Shown here one piece after another: positions 50,628 to 60,483 of a DNA stretch of 64,000 nt. Under the pieces are notes generated by a model, which ran no database searches, had not been told where the DNA came from, and saw only the letters and a program-made list of their open reading frames with translations. The stretch is taken from positions 1,302,001-1,366,000 of the forward strand of contig NZ_JPKR02000003.1 in NCBI RefSeq assembly GCF_000757425.2, given 5' to 3'. The stretch is from Tatumella morbirosei (GTDB taxonomy: Bacteria > Pseudomonadota > Gammaproteobacteria > Enterobacterales > Enterobacteriaceae). The number at the start of each line of letters is the position of its first letter. The stretch's first letter is position 1. Both the position numbers and the translations under genes were made by a program.

Positions 50628-51365
50628 TTAGCGCGGTAAATAGAACCCTCCTGTCAGTTGCCGATAGTCATCGGAATACCCCCCTGAAGAATCACGGATC
50701 ACCAGACTGTCATTAGTGCAATCTCCGGGATTTAATGAAAACGCGATAAACAACCGGTGGGGTTGCCGGTCAGCAAACTCACTGATTCGTCGGCAATGAC
50801 GTAATATCCATCCATCAAGTTGAGCAAGGGCGATAAATTCCTCTCCGGTCGCCAGCGGTAAAATCACGCAAAACCAACCCTCAGCAGAGAGATGTTGTTG
50901 TGCACTCCTGAGCAATGCCTGGTGACTCAGCGTGGTAGTGTAACGCGCGGTTTGACGGGAGTGACTACTACAGCTCACCCCGGGGGAGAAAAAGGGAGGA
51001 TTGCTGACTATCACACTATATCGCCGGGAGAGCGGAGCCTCCCACGTCAGGATATCAGCATGATGAATCTGTATCGTATCCGGCCAGGGTGACTGCGCAA
51101 TATTTTGTTTTGACTGACGCACCGCCGCCAAATCAATTTCAACCGCATCAATCTGCACAACTCTGCCTGCCTCATGGATACGTTGCGCCATCATTAAGGA
51201 AATCAGCCCGCTGCCACTGCCAATGTCCAGTAACTTTCCATCGACAGGGACGGGTGTTGTGGCACCTAAAATAATACCGTCAGTGCTGACTTTCATGCCA
51301 CACTGGTCATGGGCGACAAAAAACTGTCGAAAGGTAAAACCATTTTTCTTAACACTCTGTGACAC
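50628..51365 (-). CDS. trmN6: tRNA1(Val) A37 N6-methyltransferase
   Basis: SAM-dependent enzyme (YfiC) that methylates N6 of A37 in tRNA1-Val. 245 residues from a GTG at 51365 (MSQSVKKNGFTFRQFF), matching E. coli in length; AGGAA is eight bases upstream. SAM-binding LLDIGSGSGLISLMMAQR and the catalytic NPPF motif (VSNPPFFSPG) are intact. An ATG at 51386 and much longer frames upstream are open but reach into the srmB promoter. Divergent from srmB. Confidence 0.94.
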   Translation of the reverse strand: MSQSVKKNGFTFRQFFVAHDQCGMKVSTDGIILGATTPVPVDGKLLDIGSGSGLISLMMAQRIHEAGRVVQIDAVEIDLAAVRQSKQNIAQSPWPDTIQIHHADILTWEAPLSRRYSVIVSNPPFFSPGVSCSSHSRQTARYTTTLSHQALLRSAQQHLSAEGWFCVILPLATGEEFIALAQLDGWILRHCRRISEFADRQPHRLFIAFSLNPGDCTNDSLVIRDSSGGYSDDYRQLTGGFYLPR

Positions 51366-51571
51366 GGCAATCTTCCTGTCCTGCATTAACAACACAGGGT
51401 CAGTTACCCTGTTCGGCAAGTGTAACCGCACGACAGAAATATTACCGTGAGAAATTGCCGTCTTCAGAAATTTTACCGCCGGAAATGCTCTTCCGCGGTC
51501 ATCAGACGCAGACAACAGATGAAGAATGCGTCTGAAGTGTCTATAATCAGCGCCCCAAACAGAGGTAGACC

Positions 51572-52917
51572 ATGACTGTAACCACATTTTCCGAACTTGA
51601 ACTAGATGAAAGCCTGCTGAATGCTCTGCAGGATAAAAACTACGAGCGCCCTACTGCAATTCAGGCAGAGGCTATTCCGCCTGCACTGGACGGCCGTGAT
51701 GTCCTGGGTTCGGCGCCCACGGGTACCGGAAAAACAGCGGCCTACTTACTGCCGGCTTTGCAACATCTGCTCGATTTTCCACGTAAAAAATCCGGTCCTC
51801 CACGTATTTTAATTCTGACTCCGACTCGTGAACTGGCGATGCAAGTGGCGGATCAGGCACGTGAACTGGCGAAATATACTCACCTGGATATTTCGACCAT
51901 TACTGGCGGTGTGGCTTATATGAACCATGCCGAAGTATTCAGTACCAATCAGGATGTTGTGGTCGCGACCACCGGTCGTTTGCTGCAATATATTAAAGAA
52001 GAAAACTTTGACTGCCGCGCCGTTGAAACCCTGATCCTCGATGAAGCTGACCGGATGGTGGACATGGGGTTTGCTCAGGATATTGAAACCATTGCCGGAG
52101 AAACCCGCTGGCGCAAGCAGACACTCTTATTTTCAGCCACTCTGGAAGGCGAGCATATTGAAGATTTCGCCGATCGTCTGCTGAATGACCCGGTCACTAT
52201 CGAGGCGGAACCCAGCCGTCGCGAACGTAAAAAATACAGCAATGGTATTACCGTGCCGATGACCTGCAACACAAAACCCGGTTGTTGATTCATCTTCTTA
52301 AACAACCTGACGCCAGCCGGACGATCGTTTTTGTCCGCAAGCGCGAGAGGCTGCATGAAGTGGCGGAATGGCTGAGACAGGCAGATATCCGTTGCAGCTA
52401 TCTTGAAGGTGAGATGGTTCAGGCAAAACGTAATGAAGCCATTAAACGTCTGACCGAAGGCCGTGTGAACGTACTGGTGGCAACCGATGTGGCGGCACGT
52501 GGTATTGATATCGACGATGTGACTCTGGTCATCAACTTTGATCTGCCGCGTACTGCAGACATCTATCTGCACCGGATTGGCCGGACCGGACGTGCCGGTA
52601 AAAAAGGGACAGCACTCTCGCTGGTTGAAGCCCATGATAACGAGTTGCTGATCAAAATTGGGCGCTATTTAAATGAACCCCTGAAGAGCAGAACTATCGA
52701 CGAATTAAGGCCAAAAACCCGTGCGCCTTCCGCCACCGGTCCAAAAAAGCCATCGAAAAAACAGCTGGAAAAACGTAAACAGAAGAAAAATGAAGAGGCA
52801 CAAAAACCGCGCGTGAAGGTGCGTCATCGTGACAGCAAGAATATCGGAAAACGTCGCAAGCCAGTAACATCACCGGGTGAAACGGCCCCCGGAACTGCGA
52901 AAGATTCTGCTGAGTAA
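51572..52917 (+). pseudogene. srmB: DEAD-box RNA helicase SrmB, frameshifted
   Basis: SrmB aids early 50S assembly. The first frame (51572-52288) carries Q-motif, APTGTGKT, PTRELAMQ and VLDEADRMVD-type motifs, then ends [14 protein letters not shown]. The second frame continues as [20 protein letters not shown] through the ARGIDI and [10 protein letters not shown] motifs to 52917. Inserting one A in the A6 run at 52229-52234 restores [20 protein letters not shown], near-identical to E. coli. As written, the helicase lacks domain 2. Either a true inactivation or a one-base sequencing error. Followed by a strong terminator. Confidence 0.9.
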
Positions 52918-52966
52918 AAATTATCAGCCTTAACAATGAGCCCTCGGGTTCATTTGTCGTACTCTC

Positions 52967-52992
52967 AAATCGCCCACTTCGGGCGATTTTTT
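52967..52992 (+). terminator. Terminator of srmB
   Basis: Stem ATCGCCC / GGGCGAT (52969-52975 with 52981-52987), five-base loop, then a run of five or more T. Lies 52 bases after the srmB stop. Confidence 0.85.
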
Positions 52993-53109
52993 GTTTTCAA
53001 CCTCCCGTCCTGCAGATTCATTCCAGTGGCGTTATTGCTGAATATTGCCAGACCGGCAAAAACAGCTCTGCGCAGATTAATCTCTTTATTATCAATAATA
53101 AATAGCAAT

Positions 53110-53135
53110 AAAAAAGGCGCTCAGGCGCCCTTTTT
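53110..53135. terminator. Bidirectional terminator, grcA 3' side
   Basis: GC stem GGCGC / GCGCC with four-base loop, flanked by A5 on one side and T5 on the other, so a U-tract follows in both directions. Fifteen bases after the grcA stop on the minus strand. Confidence 0.8.
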
Positions 53136-53150
53136 CAGTCCGGGAATCGG

Positions 53151-53534
53151 TTACAGACTTTCGGTAAATGTACGGGTGATAACATCACGCTGCTGTTCAG
53201 GAGTCAGGGAGTTGAAACGTACCGCATAACCTGAAACCCTGATAGTCAGTTGCGGATATTTTTCCGGATGTTTTACAGCATCTTCCAACGTTTCACGGCG
53301 TAATACATTCACGTTAAGATGCTGACCACCTTCCACCCGAACCTGAGGTTTCATTTCCAGCGGAATCTCACGATATTCGATTTCACCGAGTTCATGAAGC
53401 GGGACAAGCTGATCCGGCTGGTAATCCCCTTTTGCACACAGGCAGCGTGCTTCTGCATTTTCTTCATCCAGTAACCAGAAAGAATTAAGCAATGCATTAT
53501 TGCTGGATTTGGTGATTTGAATTCCATTAATCAT
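53151..53534 (-). CDS. grcA: Autonomous glycyl radical cofactor GrcA
   Basis: Spare glycyl-radical domain (YfiD) that repairs oxygen-cleaved pyruvate formate-lyase. 127 residues, as in E. coli; the C-terminal [20 protein letters not shown] carries the radical glycine. GGAGG lies directly before the ATG at 53534; an upstream ATG would run through the promoter. Preceded by an FNR site at the class II distance. Confidence 0.98.
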   Translation of the reverse strand: MINGIQITKSSNNALLNSFWLLDEENAEARCLCAKGDYQPDQLVPLHELGEIEYREIPLEMKPQVRVEGGQHLNVNVLRRETLEDAVKHPEKYPQLTIRVSGYAVRFNSLTPEQQRDVITRTFTESL

Positions 53535-53598
53535 AGGTTGCCTCCGGGGCTGAAACTGTCTTATCAAAGAATTTGTCTGGACCAACTTCATCGTCATT

Positions 53599-53639
53599 GT
53601 ATAACTAATGAGCAGGCAGAGTTCCTTGACCTTTATCAA
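53599..53639 (-). promoter_or_regulatory. FNR-dependent promoter of grcA
   Basis: TTGAC-CTTT-ATCAA (53626-53639; nine of ten FNR consensus bases) lies upstream of a TTATAC -10 (53599-53604). A start near 53592 puts the FNR centre at about -41, the class II activation position. Fits anaerobic induction of grcA. Confidence 0.75.
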
Positions 53640-53793
53640 TAAACAGCCATCGACAGTGATGCTAAATCCTTAACCATATGATATTTATGCTTTTTATGGA
53701 TAAATATAATTTGTATTTTTTCAAATTATTTTTAAGGCTTTACCCGCAAGATAAAATCATTAAGCTGACCGGCATAATATTCAGGAGGGAATA

Positions 53794-54468
53794 ATGACAA
53801 CATTAACATGGCATGACGTACTGGCTCCCGAAAAGCAGCAGGACTATTTTATTCAGACCCTGCAAAGCGTTGAACAACGCCGCAGAGAAGGGGTCACCGT
53901 ATACCCTCCACAAAAGGATGTTTTCAATGCCTTCAGGTTAACCGAACTTCACCAGGTTAAAGTTGTCATCCTCGGCCAGGACCCCTATCACGGGCCAGGA
54001 CAAGCGCATGGTCTGGCATTTTCGGTATTACCAGGCGTAGCAACACCTCCGTCATTACTGAACATGTATAAAGAGCTGGAACAGGATATTGAGGGCTTTG
54101 TCCGCCCGGATCATGGCTACCTCGCCAGTTGGGCGACTCAGGGAGTATTGCTGCTAAACACGGTATTGACCGTAGAAGCAGGAAAAGCGCATTCACATGC
54201 CAGATTGGGCTGGGAACAATTCACGGATACCGTCATTTCGCTGATCAATCAGCACAGACAGGGAGTCGTGTTTCTGTTGTGGGGGGCTCATGCGCAGAAA
54301 AAAGGGGCCATTATCGACAGGCAGCGCCACCATGTTTTGCAGGCACCACATCCATCCCCGTTATCAGCGCATCGTGGATTTTTCGGTAGTAAGCCATTTT
54401 CCTCGGCCAATGCCTTATTACAGCAGTCCGGCCGGGATCCCATTGACTGGATGCCGGTATTGCCATAA
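53794..54468 (+). CDS. ung: Uracil-DNA glycosylase
   Basis: Removes uracil from DNA to start base-excision repair. 224 residues (E. coli 229). Water-activating loop [17 protein letters not shown] with the catalytic Asp and the [13 protein letters not shown]-intercalation loop are intact. AGGAGG precedes the ATG by six bases. In E. coli a long gene block follows ung; here grpE follows directly, a rearrangement. Confidence 0.98.
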   Translation: MTTLTWHDVLAPEKQQDYFIQTLQSVEQRRREGVTVYPPQKDVFNAFRLTELHQVKVVILGQDPYHGPGQAHGLAFSVLPGVATPPSLLNMYKELEQDIEGFVRPDHGYLASWATQGVLLLNTVLTVEAGKAHSHARLGWEQFTDTVISLINQHRQGVVFLLWGAHAQKKGAIIDRQRHHVLQAPHPSPLSAHRGFFGSKPFSSANALLQQSGRDPIDWMPVLP

Positions 54469-54473
54469 ACAAT

Positions 54474-54508
54474 AAACCGTCTGACCGGCAGACCCGGCCA
54501 GACGGTTT
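54474..54508. terminator. Bidirectional terminator ung/grpE
   Basis: Ten-bp perfect stem AAACCGTCTG / CAGACGGTTT with a 15-base loop that itself contains CCGG repeats. A/T ends provide short U-tracts both ways. A second 8-bp hairpin (54557-54576) close to the grpE stop has no T-tract. Confidence 0.7.
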
Positions 54509-54581
54509 AGCACCTGTGGACCCGCCATAAAAAATCATGGACAGACCAGGCGACTCCCCCGCAGTCATCTGCGGGGAAAAA

Positions 54582-55166
54582 TTATGCTTTAGCTTTAGAC
54601 ACCGCTACCATCGCCGGACGTAGCAGACGGCCGTTCAGGGTGTAACCATTTTGCATCACCATCAGTACGTGGTTCGGCGCCACTTCATCAGATTCCACCA
54701 TTGACATCGCCTGATGAACATCCGGATTGAAAGGTACGTGGGTTTCACCCACTACTTCCACACCAAATTTACGCACTGCATCTAACAATGATTTCAGAGT
54801 CAGTTCGATCCCTTCAATCATCGAGGCCAGCTCACTGTTACTCTTGTCAGCAACCTGCAATGCACGTTCCAGGCTGTCAATCACCGGCAGTAATTCGTTA
54901 GAAAATTTTTCCAGCGCAAATTTATGTGCTTTTTCGACATCCAGTTCGGTACGACGGCGAATATTTTCAATTTCAGCCTGTGCACGTAACTGTGCATCAC
55001 GCACACCATTACTCAGTTTCGCCAGCTCCGCTTCCAGTTCTGCAATACGCTCATCGCGTGGATCAACGGTTCCGGAAGTGTCTGCATTTTCAGCCTCAGT
55101 CTGTTGTTCTGCCGCCTGCTCTTCTGAAAATTGCTCGTTAGGGTTATTCTGTTCTTTACTGCTCAT
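54582..55166 (-). CDS. grpE: Nucleotide exchange factor GrpE
   Basis: Releases ADP from DnaK. 194 residues: acidic disordered N-terminus (about 1-40), long paired helix (about 45-110; [33 protein letters not shown]) and C-terminal beta domain ([17 protein letters not shown]). ATG 55166 (MSSKEQ) has GGAG; a start nine codons upstream is disregarded. A sigma-32 promoter lies upstream. Confidence 0.98.
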   Translation of the reverse strand: MSSKEQNNPNEQFSEEQAAEQQTEAENADTSGTVDPRDERIAELEAELAKLSNGVRDAQLRAQAEIENIRRRTELDVEKAHKFALEKFSNELLPVIDSLERALQVADKSNSELASMIEGIELTLKSLLDAVRKFGVEVVGETHVPFNPDVHQAMSMVESDEVAPNHVLMVMQNGYTLNGRLLRPAMVAVSKAKA

Positions 55167-55207
55167 GAAAATCTCCGCGTTTTCCATATTCATTTCGCCG
55201 TTGGGCT

Positions 55208-55238
55208 TATTATGGGGATCAAAATTACGGATTCAAGG
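55208..55238 (-). promoter_or_regulatory. Sigma-32 heat-shock promoter of grpE
   Basis: The minus strand has CCTTGAAT, 13 bases, CCCCATAATA, matching the heat-shock consensus CTTGAAA-N11-16-CCCCATNT. It is 42 bases upstream of the grpE ATG. Confidence 0.85.
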
Positions 55239-55285
55239 GACTGTGTGATATTCACTTGTGTTTTGGCTGGAGGAGTTGCCTGCAA

Positions 55286-56164
55286 ATGAACAAATTTTTT
55301 AAATGCATCGGAATTGTCGGGCACCCACGCCACCCGAATGCCCTCGCCACTCATGAAATGTTGTGTCGCTGGCTGACCAGTGAAGGCTATCAGGTGGTGG
55401 TTGAAGAACAAATTGCCAATGAACTCAATTTGCAGCAGGTTAATACCGGAACATTAGCTGAAATCGGCCAGCAGGCTGATCTGGCAGTAGTGATCGGGGG
55501 TGACGGTAATATGCTGGGAGCCGCCAGAGTACTCTCCCGTTACGATATCAAAGTCATTGGGGTTAACCGTGGCAACCTTGGATTTCTGACCGACCTGGAC
55601 CCTGAGAATGCCCGTCAGCAGCTATCCGAAGTGCTGGATGGACATTATTTCACTGAGCAGCGGTTTCTGCTGGAAGCCAGGGTCTCGTTACCTCAAGGGT
55701 CGCCACGGATTGCCACTGCTATTAACGAAATAGTGCTACATCCGGGAAAAGTGGCCCATATGATTGAATTTGAAGTGTATATCGACAATAACTTCGCTTT
55801 CTCCCAGCGCTCTGACGGGTTAATTATTGCCACCCCTACCGGCTCAACGGCCTACTCCCTCTCAGCCGGTGGCCCGATTCTGACACCTGGCCTGGAAGCT
55901 ATCAGCGTGGTTCCCATGTTTCCCCATACGCTGTCAGCCAGACCACTGGTTATCAACAGCAGCAGCGAAATCCACCTGCGGTTCTCATCACTGCGCAGTG
56001 ATCTCGAAATAAGTTGCGACAGCCAGATAGCACTGCCCATACAGGAAGGTGAGGAAGTACTGATCAAACGCAGCCCACAGCATCTGGACCTGATACATCC
56101 AAAAAATTACAATTATTTTAATACGTTAAGCACCAAACTTGGTTGGTCTAAAAAATTATTTTAA
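55286..56164 (+). CDS. nadK: NAD kinase
   Basis: Phosphorylates NAD to NADP with ATP. 292 residues, as E. coli. Motifs: [13 protein letters not shown] (GGDG catalytic loop), NEIVLHP and [15 protein letters not shown]. The ATG at 55286 ([19 protein letters not shown]) is chosen over 55256; a GGAGGAG stretch lies about 12 bases upstream. Divergent from grpE; the recN gene follows. Confidence 0.97.
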   Translation: MNKFFKCIGIVGHPRHPNALATHEMLCRWLTSEGYQVVVEEQIANELNLQQVNTGTLAEIGQQADLAVVIGGDGNMLGAARVLSRYDIKVIGVNRGNLGFLTDLDPENARQQLSEVLDGHYFTEQRFLLEARVSLPQGSPRIATAINEIVLHPGKVAHMIEFEVYIDNNFAFSQRSDGLIIATPTGSTAYSLSAGGPILTPGLEAISVVPMFPHTLSARPLVINSSSEIHLRFSSLRSDLEISCDSQIALPIQEGEEVLIKRSPQHLDLIHPKNYNYFNTLSTKLGWSKKLF

Positions 56165-56183
56165 AAATGTGCCAGACACTCTT

Positions 56184-56203
56184 TACTGTGTAAAAAAGCA
56201 GAT
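56184..56203 (+). promoter_or_regulatory. LexA box 1 of recN
   Basis: TACTGTGTAAAAAAGCAGAT keeps the invariant CTG-N10-CAG of SOS boxes. Twenty-two bases upstream of the second box; E. coli recN likewise has multiple LexA sites. Confidence 0.75.
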
Positions 56204-56205
56204 TA

Positions 56206-56225
56206 TACTGTATAAAAAAACAGTC
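56206..56225 (+). promoter_or_regulatory. LexA box 2 of recN
   Basis: TACTGTATAAAAAAACAGTC, with CTG-N10-CAG and near-consensus TACTGTATATAAAAACAGTA. It ends 24 bases before the recN ATG and can overlap a -10 (TATAAA). Strong SOS control is expected. Confidence 0.85.
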
Positions 56226-56249
56226 ATGTTTTTCTATACAGGTGATATT

Positions 56250-57911
56250 ATGCTGGCACAACTGACCATCAGTAATTTTGCAATTGTCCGTGAACTGGAT
56301 GTTGACTTCCAACAAGGTATGACTACCATCACCGGGGAAACCGGTGCCGGAAAGTCGATTGCGATTGATGCGCTTAGCCTGTGCCTTGGAGCCAGAGCAG
56401 AGGCAGAAATGGTGCGACCCGGAGCTTCGCGGGCGGATATCTGCGCGCGTTTCCGTCTGCAATCTTCCCCCTCTGCCCGCCAGTGGCTTGCCGATAATCA
56501 TCTGGATGATAACGACGAGTGCCTGCTACGCCGGGTGATTAACGCCGATGGACGCTCGCGTGGATTTATCAACGGCACCGCCGTCCCCCTTTCACAGCTA
56601 CGGGAACTTGGCCAACTACTCATTCAGATTCATGGTCAGCATGCACATCAGTTGTTGCTTAAACCTGAGCACCAGCGCTTTTTACTGGACGCTTATGCCG
56701 ATCCGACCCCGCTGTCTGAAACCATGCGCCACCATTATCAGCAATGGCATTCTGCCTGTCGCGCGCTGGCCAGCCTGCAAAAACAGACCCAGGAACGGGA
56801 ATCTCGCAGAGAATTACTTCAATATCAGTTGAAAGAGCTCAACAGCTTCGCACCGGTTGCCGGTGAGTTTGAGGGCGCAGACACTGAATACAAACACCTG
56901 GCCAGCAGTGGCCAGCGATTAACCCTGAGTCAGCAGGCATCACGAATAGTCTCTGAAGGCGAGGATCTTAGCCTGCAATCTTTACTGCATACAGCACGCC
57001 AGAGTGTTAGTGAATTACTGCCTATGGATGAAGCCCTGACCCCCGTCCTGAGTATGCTGGAAGATGCAGCCATTCTGATAAGTGAAGCCGGAGATGAACT
57101 GCGCCACTATTGCGAACGCATTGATCTTGATCCGAACCGTTTACAGGAACTGGAACAGCGCATTTCGCGGCAGATTTCTCTGGCCCGTAAACACCATGTA
57201 TCACCGGAGAACCTGCCGGAACTGCATCAGCAATTACTGTCTGAGTACCAGCAGTTGGAATCACACGACGAAGAACTTGAACAGTTGAGTCTGCAGGTCA
57301 GTCAACATCATCAGGCTGCCCTGGAAACGGCACAGCAACTGCATCAGCAGCGTTGTCAGTTTGCGGCGGAACTCGCTGCCAGAATTACTGATTCAATCCA
57401 TCAGTTATCGATGCAGCATGGCCGTTTTATTATTGATGTCACATTCAATGCTGATCGACTGACACCAGAAGGTGCAGATACTATTGAATTTCGTGTCAGC
57501 ACTAACCCGGGACAACCTTTACAGCCGCTGGGTAAAGTCGCTTCCGGCGGAGAATTGTCGCGTATTGCACTGGCCATTCAGGTGATCACGGCGAAGAAAA
57601 TGGAGACTCCGGCAATGATTTTCGACGAAGTGGATGTCGGCATCAGTGGTCCGACGGCCGCCATCGTCGGAAAAATGCTACGGCAACTGGGAGAATCGAC
57701 CCAGGTGATGTGTGTCACGCATCTGCCACAGGTGGCGGGGTGTGGTCACAGCCATTTCTTCATCAGTAAAATTACTGACGGAACCATGACCGAAACCCAG
57801 ATGCGTCTGCTGGATAAACAGGCAAGACTGCATGAACTGGCACGGTTACTGGGAGGAAGTGAGGTCACCCGTAATACTCTGGCGAATGCCAGAGAACTTT
57901 TAGCTGCATGA
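56250..57911 (+). CDS. recN: DNA repair ATPase RecN
   Basis: SMC-like protein for double-strand break repair. 553 residues: N-terminal Walker [10 protein letters not shown], a central coiled coil (about 160-370, Gln/Glu rich with [20 protein letters not shown]) and C-terminal ABC signature [12 protein letters not shown] with Walker [16 protein letters not shown] 56250 ([16 protein letters not shown]) is the family start; a longer frame passes through both LexA boxes and is not credible. Confidence 0.97.
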   Translation: MLAQLTISNFAIVRELDVDFQQGMTTITGETGAGKSIAIDALSLCLGARAEAEMVRPGASRADICARFRLQSSPSARQWLADNHLDDNDECLLRRVINADGRSRGFINGTAVPLSQLRELGQLLIQIHGQHAHQLLLKPEHQRFLLDAYADPTPLSETMRHHYQQWHSACRALASLQKQTQERESRRELLQYQLKELNSFAPVAGEFEGADTEYKHLASSGQRLTLSQQASRIVSEGEDLSLQSLLHTARQSVSELLPMDEALTPVLSMLEDAAILISEAGDELRHYCERIDLDPNRLQELEQRISRQISLARKHHVSPENLPELHQQLLSEYQQLESHDEELEQLSLQVSQHHQAALETAQQLHQQRCQFAAELAARITDSIHQLSMQHGRFIIDVTFNADRLTPEGADTIEFRVSTNPGQPLQPLGKVASGGELSRIALAIQVITAKKMETPAMIFDEVDVGISGPTAAIVGKMLRQLGESTQVMCVTHLPQVAGCGHSHFFISKITDGTMTETQMRLLDKQARLHELARLLGGSEVTRNTLANARELLAA

Positions 57912-58095
57912 TTTGGCACTTTTTTATCGTTCGGAAGTCATATGCATACTCTGCAAAGGTTTCCATCCGGCGAAAGGTCTATTATTATCGATATCTTATC
58001 TCGCCGGACGAAGCAAACCTGTTACAGGCAGAATTCATCGTTGATGGCAAAAACCGCCTTGCACAGGCATATGGGTCCGAAAAAGGAATGTATAC

Positions 58096-58437
58096 ATGCG
58101 CAGTAAAATACTGGCTGCTGCTGCAGTAGTAATGTTGATGGCAACCGCTGGTTGCTCAACTATCGAAAAGGTCGTCTATCGTCCGGATATTAACCAGGGT
58201 AACTATCTGGTCGCGAGTGATATCAGCAAACTTCATACCGGCATGACTCAGCAACAGGTAGCGTATACTCTCGGAACTCCGATGATGCGCGATCCCTTTG
58301 GCAGCAATGTCTGGTACTACGTATTCCGTCGTGAACCAGGCCATGAAGGCATTACTCAGCAGACCCTGACACTGACCTTTAACAGCAGCGGAATACTGAC
58401 TAATATTGATAACAAACCGGCTCTGACGAAAAAATAA
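58096..58437 (+). CDS. bamE: Outer-membrane assembly lipoprotein BamE
   Basis: Small BAM-complex lipoprotein (SmpA). 113 residues; signal [16 protein letters not shown] with the lipid Cys at residue 20, then the compact alpha/beta domain ([33 protein letters not shown]). Opposite rnfH and converging on it. A strong terminator follows. The 184-base spacer before it (57912-58095) holds its promoter; no other gene is supported there. Confidence 0.97.
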   Translation: MRSKILAAAAVVMLMATAGCSTIEKVVYRPDINQGNYLVASDISKLHTGMTQQQVAYTLGTPMMRDPFGSNVWYYVFRREPGHEGITQQTLTLTFNSSGILTNIDNKPALTKK

Positions 58438-58482
58438 TCGGTTAGCATTCCCGGTAAGATAGTCCGGCAGTGCAGAAAGGAC

Positions 58483-58510
58483 AGCGCAGTGAATACTGCG
58501 CTATTTTTTT
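58483..58510 (+). terminator. Terminator of bamE
   Basis: Perfect 8-bp stem AGCGCAGT / ACTGCGCT with loop GAAT, then A and seven T. Between convergent bamE and rnfH. Confidence 0.88.
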
Positions 58511-58527
58511 AAATCTGGCCTTGAGGG

Positions 58528-58824
58528 TTATTTTTTGTTGGCATTTGCCGAGCGTTCGGCCCGTTGACGGCGTAGTTCTTTAGGGTCGGCCAGTAACGGG
58601 CGATAAATCTCGACCCTGTCACCATCACTCACCTCATCATGCAGCTTAACCGCACGGCTAAATATGCCGACTTTGTTTTCGGAGAGATTGATATCCCGGC
58701 GTAGAGTGGTCAGTCCGGAAGCGGTGATCGCCTGTTCTACGGTACTCCCTTCAGGGATTCTGACCGTTCGCAGATATTGCTTTTCAGGCAGGGCGTAAAC
58801 AACTTCTACCTGGATATCAGCCAC
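58528..58824 (-). CDS. rnfH: RnfH/RatB family ubiquitin-like protein
   Basis: 98-residue beta-grasp protein of unknown biochemical role, paired with RatA in Enterobacterales. GTG start at 58824 ([17 protein letters not shown]) after AAGAGG; it overlaps the ratA TGA by eight bases. Key signature [20 protein letters not shown] is intact. A longer frame reaching into ratA is not credible. Confidence 0.94.
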   Translation of the reverse strand: MADIQVEVVYALPEKQYLRTVRIPEGSTVEQAITASGLTTLRRDINLSENKVGIFSRAVKLHDEVSDGDRVEIYRPLLADPKELRRQRAERSANANKK

Positions 58825-59251
58825 GATAAACCTCTTTTGCCCTGACGGTAAACGCCTGAACCATGCTGTTGGCCAGTTCCTTAAAGATCCGCCCGAATGC
58901 CATTTCAACCAGCATATTGGTAAACTCAAAATCAAGACTTAACTCGACTTTACAGGCATCATCGCCCAATGGCACAAAATGCCATCCACCGGTCAGTTTT
59001 CGAAAAGGACCGTCGACCAGTTGCATATGAATACGTTCATTATCGGTCAGTGTGTTGCGGGTGGTGAACGTTTTACTTATCCCGGCTTTAGAAACATCGA
59101 CCGAGGCGGTCATTTGATCTTCTGAACTGTCGAGAATCCGGCTGCCGGTGCAGCCCGGTAAAAATTGTGGGTATGCATCAACATCATTCACCAGCCGGTA
59201 CATCTTTTCAGCACTGTACGGGACCAGCGCTGAACGACTAATCTGGGCCAT
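58817..59251 (-). CDS. ratA: Ribosome-associated START-domain protein RatA
   Basis: 144-residue coenzyme Q-binding (COQ10/START-like) protein; in E. coli overexpression blocks 70S association, so it has been called a toxin, though its native role may be in ubiquinone function. Starts [28 protein letters not shown] and [12 protein letters not shown] strands typical. Upstream partner of rnfH; divergent from smpB. Confidence 0.95.
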   Translation of the reverse strand: MAQISRSALVPYSAEKMYRLVNDVDAYPQFLPGCTGSRILDSSEDQMTASVDVSKAGISKTFTTRNTLTDNERIHMQLVDGPFRKLTGGWHFVPLGDDACKVELSLDFEFTNMLVEMAFGRIFKELANSMVQAFTVRAKEVYRG

Positions 59252-59405
59252 AACACTTCCTGCTTAGTAAAAAACCTGATGATCATACCAGTTTCAACTG
59301 TTAAACAAAAATGTCTTCATGCTACCGGCGTGCTAGAATGTGCTTCTTATTACCCCGAATTCGGGGATGGTTTCTGCGCATAAGTGGTGTAAAATAAGCA
59401 ATATT

Positions 59406-59888
59406 ATGACTAAGAAAAAAGCTCACAAACCCGGTTCTGCAACCATTGCCCTGAATAAACGCGCCCGCCATGAATACTTTATTGAAGAGGAATTTGAGGC
59501 CGGCCTGTCGTTACAAGGATGGGAAGTAAAATCTCTTCGTGCTGGTAAAGCCAATATCAGTGAAAGTTACATTCTGCTGCGTGACGGTGAAGCCTTTCTG
59601 TTTGGTGCCACCTTTCAGCCGTTGATTGGCGCTTCGACCCATGTGGTCTGCGATCCGACCCGTAACCGTAAGTTATTGCTTAAACAGCGGGAGCTGGATT
59701 CGATCTTCGGCCGGGTAAACCGTGAAGGTTATACCATTGTTGCGCTGTCGCTTTACTGGAAAAATGCCTGGTGTAAGCTGAAGATTGGCGTCGCCAAAGG
59801 TAAGAAAGAACACGACAAGCGTGATGACATCCGTGAACGTGAATGGAAAATAGACAAAGCACGGATTATGAAGAAAGGAAATCGCTAA
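59406..59888 (+). CDS. smpB: tmRNA-binding protein SmpB
   Basis: Binds tmRNA and brings it to stalled ribosomes. 160 residues: OB-fold (about 15-125; [26 protein letters not shown]) and basic C-terminal tail ending IMKKGNR that enters the empty mRNA channel. ATG 59406 ([11 protein letters not shown]) is the family start; an upstream ATG is ignored. 49 bases upstream of ssrA, the standard pair. Confidence 0.98.
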   Translation: MTKKKAHKPGSATIALNKRARHEYFIEEEFEAGLSLQGWEVKSLRAGKANISESYILLRDGEAFLFGATFQPLIGASTHVVCDPTRNRKLLLKQRELDSIFGRVNREGYTIVALSLYWKNAWCKLKIGVAKGKKEHDKRDDIREREWKIDKARIMKKGNR

Positions 59889-59937
59889 ACCACTGGTGCA
59901 GCAACGGCTTTTCCTGATATACTGCTTCACAGTACCT

Positions 59938-60301
59938 GGGGCTGATTCTGGATTCGACGGGATTTGCGAAGCCCAAGGAGCATGCCGAGGGGCGGTTGGC
60001 CTCGTAAAAAGCCGCAAAAAAATAGTCGCAAACGACGAAAACTACGCTTTAGCAGCTTAATAACCTGCTAAGAGCCCTCTCTCCCTAGCCTCCGCTCTTA
60101 GGACGGGGATCAAGAGAGGTCAAACCCAAAAGAGATCGTGTGGAGACCCTGCCTGGGGTTGAAGCATTAAACTCAATCAGGCTAGTTTGTTAGTGGCGTG
60201 TCCATCCGCAGCTGACAAGCGAATGTAAAGACTGGACTAAGCATGTAGTGCCGACGGTGTAGTAATTTCGGACGCGGGTTCAACTCCCGCCAGCTCCACC
60301 A
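59938..60301 (+). ncRNA. ssrA: Transfer-messenger RNA
   Basis: 364-nt tmRNA from GGGGCTGATTCTGGATTCG to CCACCA. The tRNA-like acceptor pairs the 5' GGGGCTG with the 3' CAGCTCC, and TTCAACTCC supplies the T loop. The tag frame (60028-60057, then TAA) reads ANDENYALAA, the usual enterobacterial tag. The 3' end is the attachment site of the integrase element that follows. Confidence 0.98.
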
Positions 60302-60333
60302 AATCATGATCCGGATATGTCCGGTGAAGTACG

Positions 60334-60369
60334 AAAAGCCCGCATAGCATAAGCCTTGCGGGCTTTTTT
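60334..60369 (+). terminator. Terminator of ssrA
   Basis: Eleven-bp stem AAAAGCCCGCA / TGCGGGCTTTT with a 12-base loop and a T6 tail, 33 bases after the tmRNA end. An imperfect copy occurs at 62205-62247. Confidence 0.85.
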
Positions 60370-60412
60370 GTGTCTGCCGTTATCCGGGTATATCCGGCTA
60401 AATCCAGATAAA

Positions 60413-60465
60413 ATTGGTACACGTTTAGGTACACGCTATACTGTGGCCCATAAACGTGTACCAAT
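60413..60465 (+). promoter_or_regulatory. Integrase promoter with GTACAC-type repeats
   Basis: ATTGGTACACGTTTAGGTAC begins a 23-base element (60413-60435) with two GGTACAC units, followed by a TATACT -10-like box and an inverted copy ACGTGTACCAAT (60454-60465) ending just before the integrase ribosome site. Likely arm-type integrase or autoregulatory sites. Confidence 0.5.
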
Positions 60466-60483
60466 TATGGAAGGAATCCAGAC

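Noticed and set aside
51366-51587. 74-residue extension of TrmN6
   Set aside because: It would overlap the srmB start and promoter; the GTG at 51365 has a good ribosome site and matches the family start.
56139-56249. 37-residue extension of RecN
   Set aside because: It would translate both LexA boxes; the family start [10 protein letters not shown] is at 56250.
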